Shown one piece after another: positions 8,782-16,494 of a DNA stretch of 64,000 bases. Source of the stretch: Nostoc linckia z4 (GTDB lineage: Bacteria; Cyanobacteriota; Cyanobacteriia; Cyanobacteriales; Nostocaceae). The notes beneath the pieces were generated by a model. The model ran no database searches. It was given only the letters and a program-made list of their open reading frames with translations, and was not told where the DNA came from. Position 1 is the stretch's first letter, and each line of letters starts with the position of its first letter. The stretch is taken from assembly GCF_002608075.1 (NCBI RefSeq), contig NZ_LAHA01000008.1, forward strand, positions 77,573-141,572, in the 5' to 3' direction. Made by a program: the position numbers and the translations under genes.

Positions 8782-10125
8782 ATGCTGAAAAATTTCATGA
8801 ACACCTCACCCCAGCAGGAACAGGAAGCTAATAAAACAGCCTCCCAGCGATCGCTATTGATGTTACTTGCTCAGTTCATACCTCTTTCCTTAACTGATGT
8901 GGCAATGACTCTCGGCGATCCACTTCAGACTGCTGCACTCAGTCGCCTGGCCTTTCCACAACAAACATTAGCCGGAGTTGGGGTAGTCAAAGGGGTTGCC
9001 GTATTTCTAGAAAGCCCCATTATCATGATTATTCATGCCTCAACTGCTCTTGGAGGAGAAGTCAAATCTCGCCGCGCACTTTGGCAATTTACAGTAATTG
9101 CGGGACTTTCTCTCAGTGGTATCTTCCTTTTACTCACTTGGGAGCCTTTGTATAACTGGCTTCTTTTAGAGGTATTTGGCGTTAGCCCATTTATTGCAGC
9201 GCAAGGGAGAACTGCTTTTTTATTGATGTTCCTGTGGCCTTTCGTTATTGCTTGGCGACGATTCTTTCAGGGGCTGCTTATCCGCGCTCAAAAGAGCGTA
9301 GCTGTAGGATGGGCAGGTGTTGCACGATTTACTTGGGTAATTGTGGCGCTGACAGTGGGGGTTAGTCTTAGAAGTGATGGGGCATTTCTTGCAGGTATCA
9401 CCATGATGGGAGGCATACTTATTGAAGCAGTATTGGTCACATGGTTTTGTTTGCGTCTTGGTGCTATTTCTATTCTCAACCAGCAAGTAAATTCTGAAAC
9501 TAAGAAACTGCCTAAAACTTTTCCAGGAGTCACATTTTACTATCTTCCTTTAGCCTCAACAATGCTTATTGTCTGGGGTGCAAGGGCAATACTCTTAAGT
9601 CTCATTGCTCGCTCATTCGATGGTAGTCTTGCACTCGCTGTGTGGCCCGCTGCTTGGGGGCTACTTCTTTCGATAGCCAACGGTACACGCATGATTCAAC
9701 AAGTAGTAATTTCTACTTATGAAGAAACTTCTAAGCGAACACTTGTTGCTTTTGTAGTTCTTGTCGGTTTGGGTTTTACTGTAGTACCAATTTTTCTTGG
9801 GTTTACGGACAAAGGATTGCTACTACTTGGCCAATTTTTGGGAAATAATCCATCTCTTGTGGAAGCAGCTCGTCCGGTTATACAAATACTGTCATTTTTA
9901 CCCTTGCTCCTGGCATTGCAAAATACGTTTCAAGGACTGCTTATTCACCGAGCAAAGAACTGGTTCATCAACCTTGCAACATTAATTGCCGCAGCTTTTA
10001 CCCTGATAGTATGTGCAAGTCTGATTTTTACTAGACATAGCGGAGCTACTTCAGCAGCGTATGGAATGCTTGCGGGTACTGTCAGTGAAATTATAGTGCT
10101 ATTTTTTGCACTGCAATGTAAATAA
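8782..10125 (+). CDS. Polytopic membrane transporter, MATE/ANK-like
   Basis: A 447-residue membrane protein with roughly twelve hydrophobic helices in two related halves. Each half contains a similar phrase: WRRFFQGLLIRAQKS at about residues 155-170 and LQNTFQGLLIHRAKNW at about 378-393. Such pseudo-repeats are typical of the MATE/MOP exporter superfamily. I chose the ATG at 8782; a GTG at 8767 overlapping the previous stop and an ATG at 8797 are alternatives. It is translationally coupled with the SbnA-like enzyme, so it probably exports that pathway's product. A 20-bp hairpin at 10361-10409 may end the transcript. Confidence 0.7.
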   Translation: MLKNFMNTSPQQEQEANKTASQRSLLMLLAQFIPLSLTDVAMTLGDPLQTAALSRLAFPQQTLAGVGVVKGVAVFLESPIIMIIHASTALGGEVKSRRALWQFTVIAGLSLSGIFLLLTWEPLYNWLLLEVFGVSPFIAAQGRTAFLLMFLWPFVIAWRRFFQGLLIRAQKSVAVGWAGVARFTWVIVALTVGVSLRSDGAFLAGITMMGGILIEAVLVTWFCLRLGAISILNQQVNSETKKLPKTFPGVTFYYLPLASTMLIVWGARAILLSLIARSFDGSLALAVWPAAWGLLLSIANGTRMIQQVVISTYEETSKRTLVAFVVLVGLGFTVVPIFLGFTDKGLLLLGQFLGNNPSLVEAARPVIQILSFLPLLLALQNTFQGLLIHRAKNWFINLATLIAAAFTLIVCASLIFTRHSGATSAAYGMLAGTVSEIIVLFFALQCK

Positions 10126-10212
10126 GAGAGTCAAAATACAGGCAGTACTTTTTCCTTGCAGAAGGATAGGAAATTGAAAAAATTCGAGTCTTCTGCATTT
10201 TTTGTGAAAGGA

Positions 10213-10240
10213 GATATACTTTGCGATCGCAAAGTATATC
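10213..10240. repeat. 28-bp perfect palindrome centred on HIP1
   Basis: Arms GATATACTTTGCGA and TCGCAAAGTATATC meet with no loop, and the centre is a GCGATCGC octamer. It lies about 90 bp after the exporter stop codon. It could form a cruciform or terminator hairpin, or bind a dimeric protein. Confidence 0.7.
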
Positions 10241-10360
10241 GTTTCCTAAGCAACTGAGGTACACCCAAATTTTGTTTACCAAGGTTAATAGCTTTAAAAA
10301 CGTACCTCACCCGATCTGGAACCGTTATATAAACTACTGCGACGTTGAATAATTTATAAA

Positions 10361-10409
10361 AGAAAAGGAGTACGATTGCCAGTGCTGTAGGCAATCGCAC
10401 TCCTTTTCT
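10361..10409. terminator. 20-bp stem hairpin downstream of the exporter gene
   Basis: Left arm 10361-10380 and right arm 10390-10409 pair over 20 positions with one G-T mismatch and a 9-base loop. The right arm ends CCTTTTCTT, giving a T-rich tail for plus-strand transcription. It may also be a copy of a dispersed palindromic repeat. Confidence 0.55.
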
Positions 10410-10624
10410 TGCTACTGGATTTGGTAATTTTAAACAGCATTACGTATGGTAGAGTTAACAGGATATACGCTACTAATATCAGTTAAATAAAGAGCCTTAG
10501 CACCATATAACTTTTAAAATCTAGTAAATGTGCTTAAAACTATACAAGTTTCATCTTTAGTGAATTTTAATGCATAAGTTTTTATTATGTTGTCTAAAAT
10601 CAAAGTATTAAAATATTAACAGTT

Positions 10625-10733
10625 AGAAAAAACTCAATACACCTCATTGCCACAAATGATTGTAAATTGGTGTGAGCAAAAGTCAGTTAGAGAAGTTCTG
10701 GAAACTAACTGCTAGCAAGAAATCTATTGAGTT
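10625..10733 (-). ncRNA. Candidate small RNA or structured element, copy 2
   Basis: This is a diverged copy of the element at 6801-6894. On the minus strand the outer arms are AACTCAATA (10733-10725) and TATTGAGTT (10639-10631), followed directly by a run of T (10632-10627). A short TTGC/GCAA pair lies inside, then an inner stem CAGTTAG/CTAACTG (10684-10690, 10705-10711) closing a loop with ACTTCT. Stem sequences differ from copy 1 while pairing is kept, as expected of a conserved RNA fold. Direct-repeat box D precedes it and no gene follows it on this strand. The exact 5' end is unknown. Confidence 0.45.
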
Positions 10734-10755
10734 ATCTTTATTGTGACAAATCAGT

Positions 10756-10773
10756 ATGAAATTAAGATGAAAT
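10756..10773 (-). promoter_or_regulatory. Direct-repeat box D, upstream of structured element copy 2
   Basis: The minus strand reads ATTTCAT CTTA ATTTCAT, then N7 and TGTCAC. It lies downstream of the porin gene, so it cannot serve that gene. The only plausible target is the candidate RNA at 10625-10733. Confidence 0.65.
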
Positions 10774-10944
10774 ATCAAGCTGCCTCAGAAACTTTAAAAT
10801 TTATACTTGCCTAAATAATACAACACCCTAATCGAAAGACTAGAGCGTTGTATTTAACACATACTACTAGACATAATTAGAACTTAAAAACAGTTCTATG
10901 TATTGATGACAATACTATTAATGAAATGATGATGATTAGTAGTT

Positions 10945-12597
10945 TTAGAAAGTGAAAGTGGTACGCAGTGTACCAACGTAAATTGTGTCGTTGTTATTAT
11001 TATGCTCTGGATTGAAGATGACCAATAAACCAGGAGTGACGGAAATATTATCGTTGATCTGTAGGCGGTACAGAGCTTCTAGGTGGTAAGAGGTGTCGTT
11101 ATCTTCACGCCTAGTAGTTCTTGCGGCGGAAGTGAATGCATCATTATCACTTACTTTAGGTGGTTGACCAAAAATCAGACCAAGCAAGTTGCCTTCTTTG
11201 CCAAAGTCTTTGAAGGCTACGGTTGCAGCCCAGTAATTCATTGATGCTTCATCACCTTGATTCACACCCGTACCACTTGCCCTGGCTTCAGCGTTGCTGT
11301 AACCATACCAACCACCAATAGTTAACTTGGAACTGGGTTTGAAGGTAGCTTCTATACCGTAATGGTTGGCAGTAGTAGCAACTCCATTGAAGGGATTACC
11401 TGCGTATACACTACCTGTACCCTCAAACATGTTTACACTGGATAAACTATTTTGATAGCTGTGAGCGTAGGTAAGACCAATATTAAATGCATCACTAGGC
11501 CTGAAAGCTACCTGACCAAGGGCTGTATAGGCACCATTTGTCAGACCTCCATTTGAACCAGGATTGCTAGCTGTGCGAGCTATGTAAGCCGCAGATGCAG
11601 TGAAAGCTCCTGTAGGATTGAAAGTTATGGTTGCACCTGCACCACCGAAACCAGTGCGATAGATAGGGCTAAATCGACCATAGCGAGACAAAGCGCCCCT
11701 ACCATCACTGGCAAGATCAGGGTTGAAGTTGTTGATGTTGTCGTATATGTTACCGCCTGCTGCATCAATTTTTACCCGCACTGCATTACTCAGGTTGAAA
11801 GCATAGTTAATTTTATCGATGACAGTCTCATTGTTCTGATTTCCATCAAAACCGAAGCGGGTCATGTTAGTACCCGTCACATTTGTGTCATAGGGAGTGA
11901 CGTTCCGGGATTGCAAGCGGATTTGCAATAGGTCTGTACCAACAAAACTTGATTCCAATCTCAGACGAACCCGGTCAGTTAGAATAGTATTAGAATCTAG
12001 GTCGGGAGCAGTACTTGGATCTACACCAGAAGGAACTGCCCTTTGATCGCTACCAAAAACATTAGATACGTTAAAAATTGCTTCCCCAATTAACTTGGTG
12101 GTAGTCGAGAACTGATTGGCTTCCAACTCAGCAGTGCGTACTTCTAAAGCATCTACGCGACCACGCAGGGTAGCTAGTTCCGCAGAAAATTCTTCTTGCA
12201 GACGCTGTAGGGTAGCCAAATCCTCTTTTGATACTAAGTCAGCAGTAGCAGTAGCAATCAGTTCATTAACTCTATCTAAACAAGCATTCAAACCAGCAGC
12301 AAATTCATAACGAGTTAAAGCACGATTACCTCGGTAAGTCGCATTGGGATAACCAGCAATACAACCGTAACGTTCAACTAGTGATTGTAAAGCTTGGAAT
12401 GCCCAGTCTGTTGGTTGTACATCAGAAAACTGAGAAACTGATGTGACTTGACCAAAGTTGTCTGATTGGGCAGTCAACTGCTCCACAGTCATTACTTGTT
12501 CGTTAGCTTCAACTGCTAAGGCACTGTTAGCAGCAAAAAATATAGCGGCAACAATAACTGGACTGAGCCTTAGAACATTACAGAATGGTTTGGTCAT
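10945..12597 (-). CDS. Iron-uptake-type porin with SLH domain (OprB family)
   Basis: An outer-membrane channel of about 550 residues. It has a signal peptide (MTKPFCNVLRLSPVIVAAIF..., cleavage after NSALA), then an SLH domain (FSDVQPTDWAFQALQSL ... ALTRYEFAAGLNACLDR) that binds peptidoglycan-linked polymer. A coiled coil (LATLQRLQEEFSAELATLRGRVDALE) follows, then a long beta-strand-rich OprB barrel ending in Phe (TTFTF). This is the standard cyanobacterial porin layout; several relatives are linked to inorganic ion or iron uptake. I start at 12597 because the signal peptide begins there; the ATG at 12636 is possible. Direct-repeat box E lies 111 bp upstream. Confidence 0.93.
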   Translation of the reverse strand: MTKPFCNVLRLSPVIVAAIFFAANSALAVEANEQVMTVEQLTAQSDNFGQVTSVSQFSDVQPTDWAFQALQSLVERYGCIAGYPNATYRGNRALTRYEFAAGLNACLDRVNELIATATADLVSKEDLATLQRLQEEFSAELATLRGRVDALEVRTAELEANQFSTTTKLIGEAIFNVSNVFGSDQRAVPSGVDPSTAPDLDSNTILTDRVRLRLESSFVGTDLLQIRLQSRNVTPYDTNVTGTNMTRFGFDGNQNNETVIDKINYAFNLSNAVRVKIDAAGGNIYDNINNFNPDLASDGRGALSRYGRFSPIYRTGFGGAGATITFNPTGAFTASAAYIARTASNPGSNGGLTNGAYTALGQVAFRPSDAFNIGLTYAHSYQNSLSSVNMFEGTGSVYAGNPFNGVATTANHYGIEATFKPSSKLTIGGWYGYSNAEARASGTGVNQGDEASMNYWAATVAFKDFGKEGNLLGLIFGQPPKVSDNDAFTSAARTTRREDNDTSYHLEALYRLQINDNISVTPGLLVIFNPEHNNNNDTIYVGTLRTTFTF

Positions 12598-12707
12598 GAT
12601 TGTTTTCTCACTCACACCTAAATTTGATTCCGACATGATTTCTTGTCTCTTCAAACCTGAAAATCTAGTTACAGGATTCACTCCTATAACTAGAATCTCA
12701 GAGCATG

Positions 12708-12725
12708 ATGAAATTAGGATGAAAT
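12708..12725 (-). promoter_or_regulatory. Direct-repeat box E, upstream of the porin
   Basis: The minus strand reads ATTTCAT CCTA ATTTCAT. The distance to the porin ATG is 111 bp (72 bp to the alternative start). The TGTCA extension is absent here. Confidence 0.6.
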
Positions 12726-12852
12726 CACAGGTTAATGATAGGTTAATGAATCAAAAAACCACCAAACACGCATCTATCACAATTTGCATCCCTACTTATA
12801 GCAATATGAGATCCTTAAGCACCAGTTTCATAAACTCGAAGAATTGCTCTGA

Positions 12853-13338
12853 CTAGGGGTAGGTCTGAATCTGAGCTAGACCAAGTGGAATTTCTTGCGT
12901 GAATCCAACTTTCTTGGCATAGACTTGGTACTGCCAAGTTGCACCATAGCCTGGTTCATAGGTTTGAGTATTGACTCCTCTCATTAAAATTGAGAGCTTT
13001 GTCTCAGGGTCTATTGGTTGTGAAAAAGCTACAGTAGCTTTTTGTCCATTAATAGAAACTGTCGTGGGAATTTTTTGTCCTGATTGATTGTTGACCTCAA
13101 TTCCTCTATCAATTTTCAGTCCTTCAGGCAAATTAATTGTGAGTGCTTCTAGAGGTTTACCTTGTACGTGGACTTCAAATTTATGAGTAGCATCTGTGAC
13201 ATAAGTAGTATTAGGGATAGCAGCAGTTTTCACCAAATGGGAAGCGTTAAAATCACCTGGTTTCCCGCTTGCAAAAACAGCATCAACTGAAGATGTAAAT
13301 GCCAGTGTGAATGCAACAGCATAAATTAAGCTTTTCAT
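12853..13338 (-). CDS. DUF2808-like secreted protein, paralogue 1
   Basis: A 161-residue protein with a signal peptide (MKSLIYAVAFTLAFTSSVDAVFA) and a single beta-rich domain. The domain has the family pattern: an opening strand HKFEVHVQGKPLEALTINLPEG, a middle QKIPTTVSINGQKATVAFSQPIDP, and a C-terminal EIPLGLAQIQTY. Three further paralogues occur in the window (13446-13931, 14215-14694, 44761-45246), all with MK..LIYA- or TYTA-type signal peptides and the ending E(I/L)P(I/L)G.A. DUF2808 is a cyanobacterial family of unknown function, probably periplasmic. Direct-repeat box F lies 60 bp upstream. Confidence 0.8.
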   Translation of the reverse strand: MKSLIYAVAFTLAFTSSVDAVFASGKPGDFNASHLVKTAAIPNTTYVTDATHKFEVHVQGKPLEALTINLPEGLKIDRGIEVNNQSGQKIPTTVSINGQKATVAFSQPIDPETKLSILMRGVNTQTYEPGYGATWQYQVYAKKVGFTQEIPLGLAQIQTYP

Positions 13339-13397
13339 TTTGATTCTCCTTAAAAACTAGTTCAATTTACTTTCTATTATCAGTTTGACATTCACAG

Positions 13398-13415
13398 ATG
13401 AAATCTCAATGAAAT
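13398..13415 (-). promoter_or_regulatory. Direct-repeat box F, upstream of DUF2808 paralogue 1
   Basis: The minus strand reads ATTTCAT TGAG ATTTCAT, then N7 and TGTCAA. It ends 60 bp before the ATG at 13338, the shortest box-to-start distance in the set. Confidence 0.7.
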
Positions 13416-13445
13416 CCCATAGATTGTTAGAGAAAAAAGGTTGGA

Positions 13446-13931
13446 TTAGTAAGTACGAAACCAAGCAACACCTATGGGAATTTCTCCATCAATGCCAACC
13501 TCTCTAGCTGAGAAGCTGTAGACAGAACCATTACCAAGATTTCGTCTTCTTATTTTGTTAAGGTCAACATCAAACTTAGTGTTAGGAGCAACTGGTTCGG
13601 CGAAAGCTAATAGTATTGTTTTACCGTTGACAGATACATTAGTGTTAATTTTCTGCCCCTTTTCATCCACGACATCGATATCCTGAATGCTATTACTTAT
13701 AGTTACATTGTCTGGAACTTTAATAAGTAGTTGGGTAACAGCTTTGCTATTTTGGGGAATGTGCAACCGGAAAGTATGTCTAAAAGTTCCCCAGCGTATG
13801 GGAGGGAATTGTGAATTTCCATCAATATGGGGAACCCTACCATCATCTGTTCTAGCACTTGCATAGCTAGGAGCAATAATAGCTGTGCTACTCAGAGTCA
13901 ATACAATGGCGTAAATCAATGACCTCTTCAT
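13446..13931 (-). CDS. DUF2808-like secreted protein, paralogue 2
   Basis: A 161-residue protein starting at the ATG at 13931 (MKRSLIYAIVL signal peptide, cleavage after SYASA). The domain follows paralogue 1: FRLHIPQNSKAVTQLLIKVP, then QKINTNVSVNGKTILLAFAEPVAP, ending GEIPIGVAWFRTY. Its function is unknown and it is probably periplasmic. The nearest direct-repeat box (14165-14182) is about 234 bp upstream, leaving a long leader with interleaved inverted repeats. The DUF2808 genes are separated by their own boxes, so each is probably a separate transcription unit. Confidence 0.8.
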   Translation of the reverse strand: MKRSLIYAIVLTLSSTAIIAPSYASARTDDGRVPHIDGNSQFPPIRWGTFRHTFRLHIPQNSKAVTQLLIKVPDNVTISNSIQDIDVVDEKGQKINTNVSVNGKTILLAFAEPVAPNTKFDVDLNKIRRRNLGNGSVYSFSAREVGIDGEIPIGVAWFRTY

Positions 13932-14164
13932 ATTTATCTCCAAAATAATTAAACACGTTAGTTAAAGTGCAGGTTCATGCATTGTGAGTGAATCTGCTCT
14001 TAATAGATAGATCAAAACTTGGCAAAGCCATATTTAACTACCCCTTGATACAGCTGTTAATCAGGAGAAGTAGGTAGTTAGCTTACCCTTATCAAGTTCA
14101 AATCGTCGGTGATGTTTTTGCAAAAGAGGTATGCTACCTCTATCTACTAGCATGACAAGTCAGA
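13932..14164 (-). other. Long leader of DUF2808 paralogue 2 with interleaved inverted repeats
   Basis: Between box G and the start codon, two perfect pairs interleave: TAACTACC (14035-14042) with GGTAGTTA (14073-14080), and CTTGATA (14044-14050) with TATCAAG (14090-14096). Such an order gives either a pseudoknot or two mutually exclusive stems. A hairpin AGAGGTA-TGC-TACCTCT lies at 14125-14141. It could be a regulatory leader; no known riboswitch class is recognised. Confidence 0.35.
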
Positions 14165-14182
14165 ATGAAATCAAGATGAAAT
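14165..14182 (-). promoter_or_regulatory. Direct-repeat box G, upstream of DUF2808 paralogue 2
   Basis: The minus strand reads ATTTCAT CTTG ATTTCAT, then N7 and TGTCAT. It lies just downstream of the paralogue 3 stop codon and 234 bp before the paralogue 2 start. Confidence 0.65.
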
Positions 14183-14214
14183 TTCAGCAGTTACCATTAA
14201 AATCTACAAATAAA

Positions 14215-14694
14215 TTAAAATGGAGAAAATTGAGCTTCACCTATAGGAATCTCTACGTCACTACCAACGACTTTACCCGAAAGATGGTAACTAGAAGTAG
14301 AACCAAGAATTGGTTGAAGTACTTTGTTGAGATTTATTTGTAATTTAGTAGTGCTGGAAGTAACTGGTTCAGGAAAATCTATAATAATTCTTTTACTCTC
14401 TAAAGAAATATTAATTTTGATTTTTTGACCTTTATCATCCAAGACTTCAATATCATTACTTACAGCTACTGTGGATGGAACATCAATAATTAGCTGGGAA
14501 AGAGCCTTGCCCTTTTTAGGAACGTGTAACTGGAAAGCCAATTTAACGAATTGCCAACCAGTAGGAATAGATTGGATATTATTTTCAATACTAACAACCT
14601 TATTATTATCTGTTTTCGCATTTGCATAGCCAGCAGAAATTAAAGCTGCGGTAGCCACACTACATACAGCAGCATAAATCAGTATTCTCTTCAT
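14215..14694 (-). CDS. DUF2808-like secreted protein, paralogue 3
   Basis: A 159-residue protein from the ATG at 14694, with signal peptide MKRILIYAAVCSVATAALISAGYANA. The mature domain repeats the family pattern (FQLHVPKKGKALSQLIIDVP; QKIKINISLESKRIIIDFPEPV; VEIPIGEAQFSPF). Direct-repeat box H lies 91 bp upstream, the same distance as box P before paralogue 4. Its function is unknown. Shared promoter design with the two-component genes points to a common stress response. Confidence 0.8.
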   Translation of the reverse strand: MKRILIYAAVCSVATAALISAGYANAKTDNNKVVSIENNIQSIPTGWQFVKLAFQLHVPKKGKALSQLIIDVPSTVAVSNDIEVLDDKGQKIKINISLESKRIIIDFPEPVTSSTTKLQINLNKVLQPILGSTSSYHLSGKVVGSDVEIPIGEAQFSPF

Positions 14695-14784
14695 TTTGAC
14701 TGCCAAATTAACAAACTATCTCAACTAAATTGCAGATTTATCCTTAGTGAATGAACCTTTACAAAACCAGTTTGACAGGTCACT

Positions 14785-14802
14785 ATGAAATTAAGATGAA
14801 AT
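14785..14802 (-). promoter_or_regulatory. Direct-repeat box H, upstream of DUF2808 paralogue 3
   Basis: The minus strand reads ATTTCAT CTTA ATTTCAT, then N7 and TGTCAA. It ends 91 bp before the ATG at 14694. Confidence 0.7.
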
Positions 14803-14949
14803 AATCAGCTTGCAAAAACAATTAACATTGCAAAGCATAAATTAGAAAAAATACAATTAACAAAAAGCTTTGTGTCCTGGTTATCACCAACATTTGTCTC
14901 GCGTGCATAGCCACTATCAAGCTTATAAAATTTAATATGGGAAGTCAAA

Positions 14950-14967
14950 ATGAAATTAAGATGAAAT
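14950..14967 (-). promoter_or_regulatory. Direct-repeat box I, no gene downstream
   Basis: The minus strand reads ATTTCAT CTTA ATTTCAT followed by TTTGACTTCC. The next gene on this strand already has box H. Either a short RNA (about 14860-14915) is made or the box is a spare copy. Confidence 0.5.
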
Positions 14968-14989
14968 CTAATGCTGTACCCTGGTATGC

Positions 14990-15058
14990 TATAAGAAAAC
15001 AGGCTTATAGTACAACTATAAGCCTATCAAGTATGTGAAACATGAGGAACATGTCTCT
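14990..15058 (-). ncRNA. Candidate small RNA (~70 nt) with promoter and terminator
   Basis: All parts of a small RNA gene are visible on the minus strand: direct-repeat box J (15099-15082), a perfect TATAAT at 15071-15066, a predicted start near 15058, hairpin 1 (ACATG-TTCCT-CATGT, 15054-15040), and then a strong intrinsic terminator. The terminator is a 10-bp perfect stem (AGGCTTATAG/CTATAAGCCT, 15025-15001) with a 5-base loop and GTTTTCTT tail. There is no start codon with a ribosome site. The pyrimidine-rich hairpin 1 loop would be available for base pairing. Transcription is inferred. Confidence 0.55.
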
Positions 15059-15081
15059 AAAACTTATTATATAAAAATGAA

Positions 15082-15099
15082 ATGAAATCAAGATGAAAT
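15082..15099 (-). promoter_or_regulatory. Direct-repeat box J, upstream of the candidate small RNA
   Basis: The minus strand reads ATTTCAT CTTG ATTTCAT, with an overlapping third ATTTCAT (15083-15077). A TATAAT hexamer begins 10 bp further on, the best -10 of any box in the set. Confidence 0.65.
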
Positions 15100-15199
15100 A
15101 CAGGTGAATATATATAATTTTTTTGATTAAAAATATTTTATTAGCTTCTAAAATCAAATATATATACTATCTTAATTTAGCTTGAGTTTGGTCATAATA

Positions 15200-15246
15200 A
15201 TAAGACAGGCTTTTATAGTACTAGAGAAGCACTATTATCAAGCCTG
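15200..15246 (-). terminator. Hairpin after the lipoprotein gene
   Basis: CAGGCTT (15206-15212) pairs with AAGCCTG (15240-15246), with an inner ATAGT/ACTAT pair. On the minus strand the stem is followed by TCTTATTATTAT. It lies about 70 bp after the stop codon at 15318 and resembles in sequence the terminator at 14990-15025. Confidence 0.5.
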
Positions 15247-15317
15247 AGATACCAATTAAATATCTAGGATAGGCTTAGATTTTATAATCTACTAGATCAA
15301 GATCAAATTTGAAATGA

Positions 15318-16256
15318 CTATTGTACATCTACCCAGAAATCAGTAGTGACAATTTTGCCATTACGATTAAATTGTCCCCACATTTTATATTTTCCTGGTT
15401 TTGGGAAACTAGTTATAAAATGAACCTCAGCAGCTGGAGTATTTTTCATAGCATGAGCATGAATATAGTCTGCTTGTGTTAACGGCGATGACTGTTTGAG
15501 GATGACTAAATGTCCTCTTTCTCCTAAATAAGGTTTCAAATCTTTCAGTGGTTGGTTGCTAGCTGCATCTTGTAAGTTGAAAATTAAGTGAACTTCTTGT
15601 CCAGTTTTGATTGTGGGTTGAGATAACTTGAGATTAGCCTTAGTATTACCAAAAGTCTTTGTAGTAGCTAAATCAATCTTGGGTGCAGTTGGACTGTTAC
15701 CTGGAACTTCTGCTTTTAATACCGAAACTTGTTCTGCTTTTCCTGCTACTTTGTAATCGCTGAAAAGGCTGTATCTGCCTGGATGGGGAAAATTAGCTTT
15801 AACTTCAAAGCGTCCATTTCCTTTATATATAGGATGAATATGATTAAAAGATTGAAAGTCATCACTGACAACAATTAGATGCATTAATTTTTCTTGAAAT
15901 TGATCAAAACTAGAAATTGCTTTACCATTGTTGTCTTGCACTTCAATTATTATAGGTACAGGAGTGTTAGGAGTGATTTTGGAAGCAACTGTCAGTTTTG
16001 CAGTAGCGTTCGCAGATTCTAACTTGGAATAACCAGAATGCTCGTTACGGGAATTCTCTATATTGTGACTACTGTGAGGATTTTTCTCAGCTTTTGGTGT
16101 CTGGGAATTACCTATATTGTGACCTGCATGAGGATTCGCATTACTCACAGTGGTAGCATTAGAGTCTGGTGTCTCACCAGATTTCACTTGTGAGGTGCAA
16201 GCTTGAGTGACAACAAAAGTTGAAGTGATGGCAAGTGCAGTGAAAAATCGCTTCAT
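15318..16256 (-). CDS. Secreted lipoprotein with His-rich spacer, YtkA/FixH-like domains
   Basis: A 312-residue lipoprotein from the ATG at 16256: the signal peptide ends in lipobox VTQAC (Cys about residue 20). A low-complexity spacer with repeated HAGHNIGNS / HSSHNIENS units follows and could bind metal. The body holds two beta-rich segments, one with HLIVVSDDFQSFNHIHPIYKGNGRFEV and one with HLVILKQ...DYIHAHAM. These His-containing pairs are seen in secreted proteins of copper islands. The role is probably periplasmic copper or metal binding (inference). Two direct-repeat boxes (16495-16512, 16551-16568) precede it, 239 and 295 bp from the start. Confidence 0.75.
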   Translation of the reverse strand: MKRFFTALAITSTFVVTQACTSQVKSGETPDSNATTVSNANPHAGHNIGNSQTPKAEKNPHSSHNIENSRNEHSGYSKLESANATAKLTVASKITPNTPVPIIIEVQDNNGKAISSFDQFQEKLMHLIVVSDDFQSFNHIHPIYKGNGRFEVKANFPHPGRYSLFSDYKVAGKAEQVSVLKAEVPGNSPTAPKIDLATTKTFGNTKANLKLSQPTIKTGQEVHLIFNLQDAASNQPLKDLKPYLGERGHLVILKQSSPLTQADYIHAHAMKNTPAAEVHFITSFPKPGKYKMWGQFNRNGKIVTTDFWVDVQ

Positions 16257-16494
16257 TTTTCTCCAATTAGTAATTATAAGTTTGAAAAAACGCCACAACT
16301 AGAATATTTAAGAAGTACAAAACTGCCACAAATAGTATACAAAAAAGTTTGGCTAGTTTACAGATAATACTTAACCTATGCGTGAACATCCCGCTAATTC
16401 TCCTGGTGCTTGAACTTGGTCTAATTTTGTTTTGACAATAAGACCAAAACAGTATGTATAGTTCTAAGCCATATATTAACTTTTTCATAGACAA

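Larger units (their letters stand above)
10126..10944. other. Non-coding region between exporter and porin
   Basis: No convincing gene. It contains a 28-bp perfect palindrome (10213-10240), a strong hairpin (10361-10409), a candidate structured RNA (10625-10733 minus) and direct-repeat box D (10756-10773), each listed separately. Confidence 0.6.
14803..15317. other. Non-coding region with two direct-repeat boxes, candidate sRNA and terminators
   Basis: No protein gene is evident. It contains box I (14950-14967), a candidate small RNA with its own terminator (14990-15058), box J (15082-15099) and a hairpin after the lipoprotein gene (15206-15246). A weaker folded stretch lies below box I (AAGCTT arms at 14919-14924 and 14865-14870, with T-run). 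Confidence 0.6.

Noticed and set aside
10091..10400. Two minus-strand frames after the exporter gene
   Set aside because: They cross two palindromes that explain the lack of stops; composition is not protein-like.
16267..16494. 75-residue minus-strand frame starting MSMKKLIYGLEL
   Set aside because: Its start resembles DUF2808 signal peptides, but the rest has no domain and there is no ribosome site; treated as leader or remnant.
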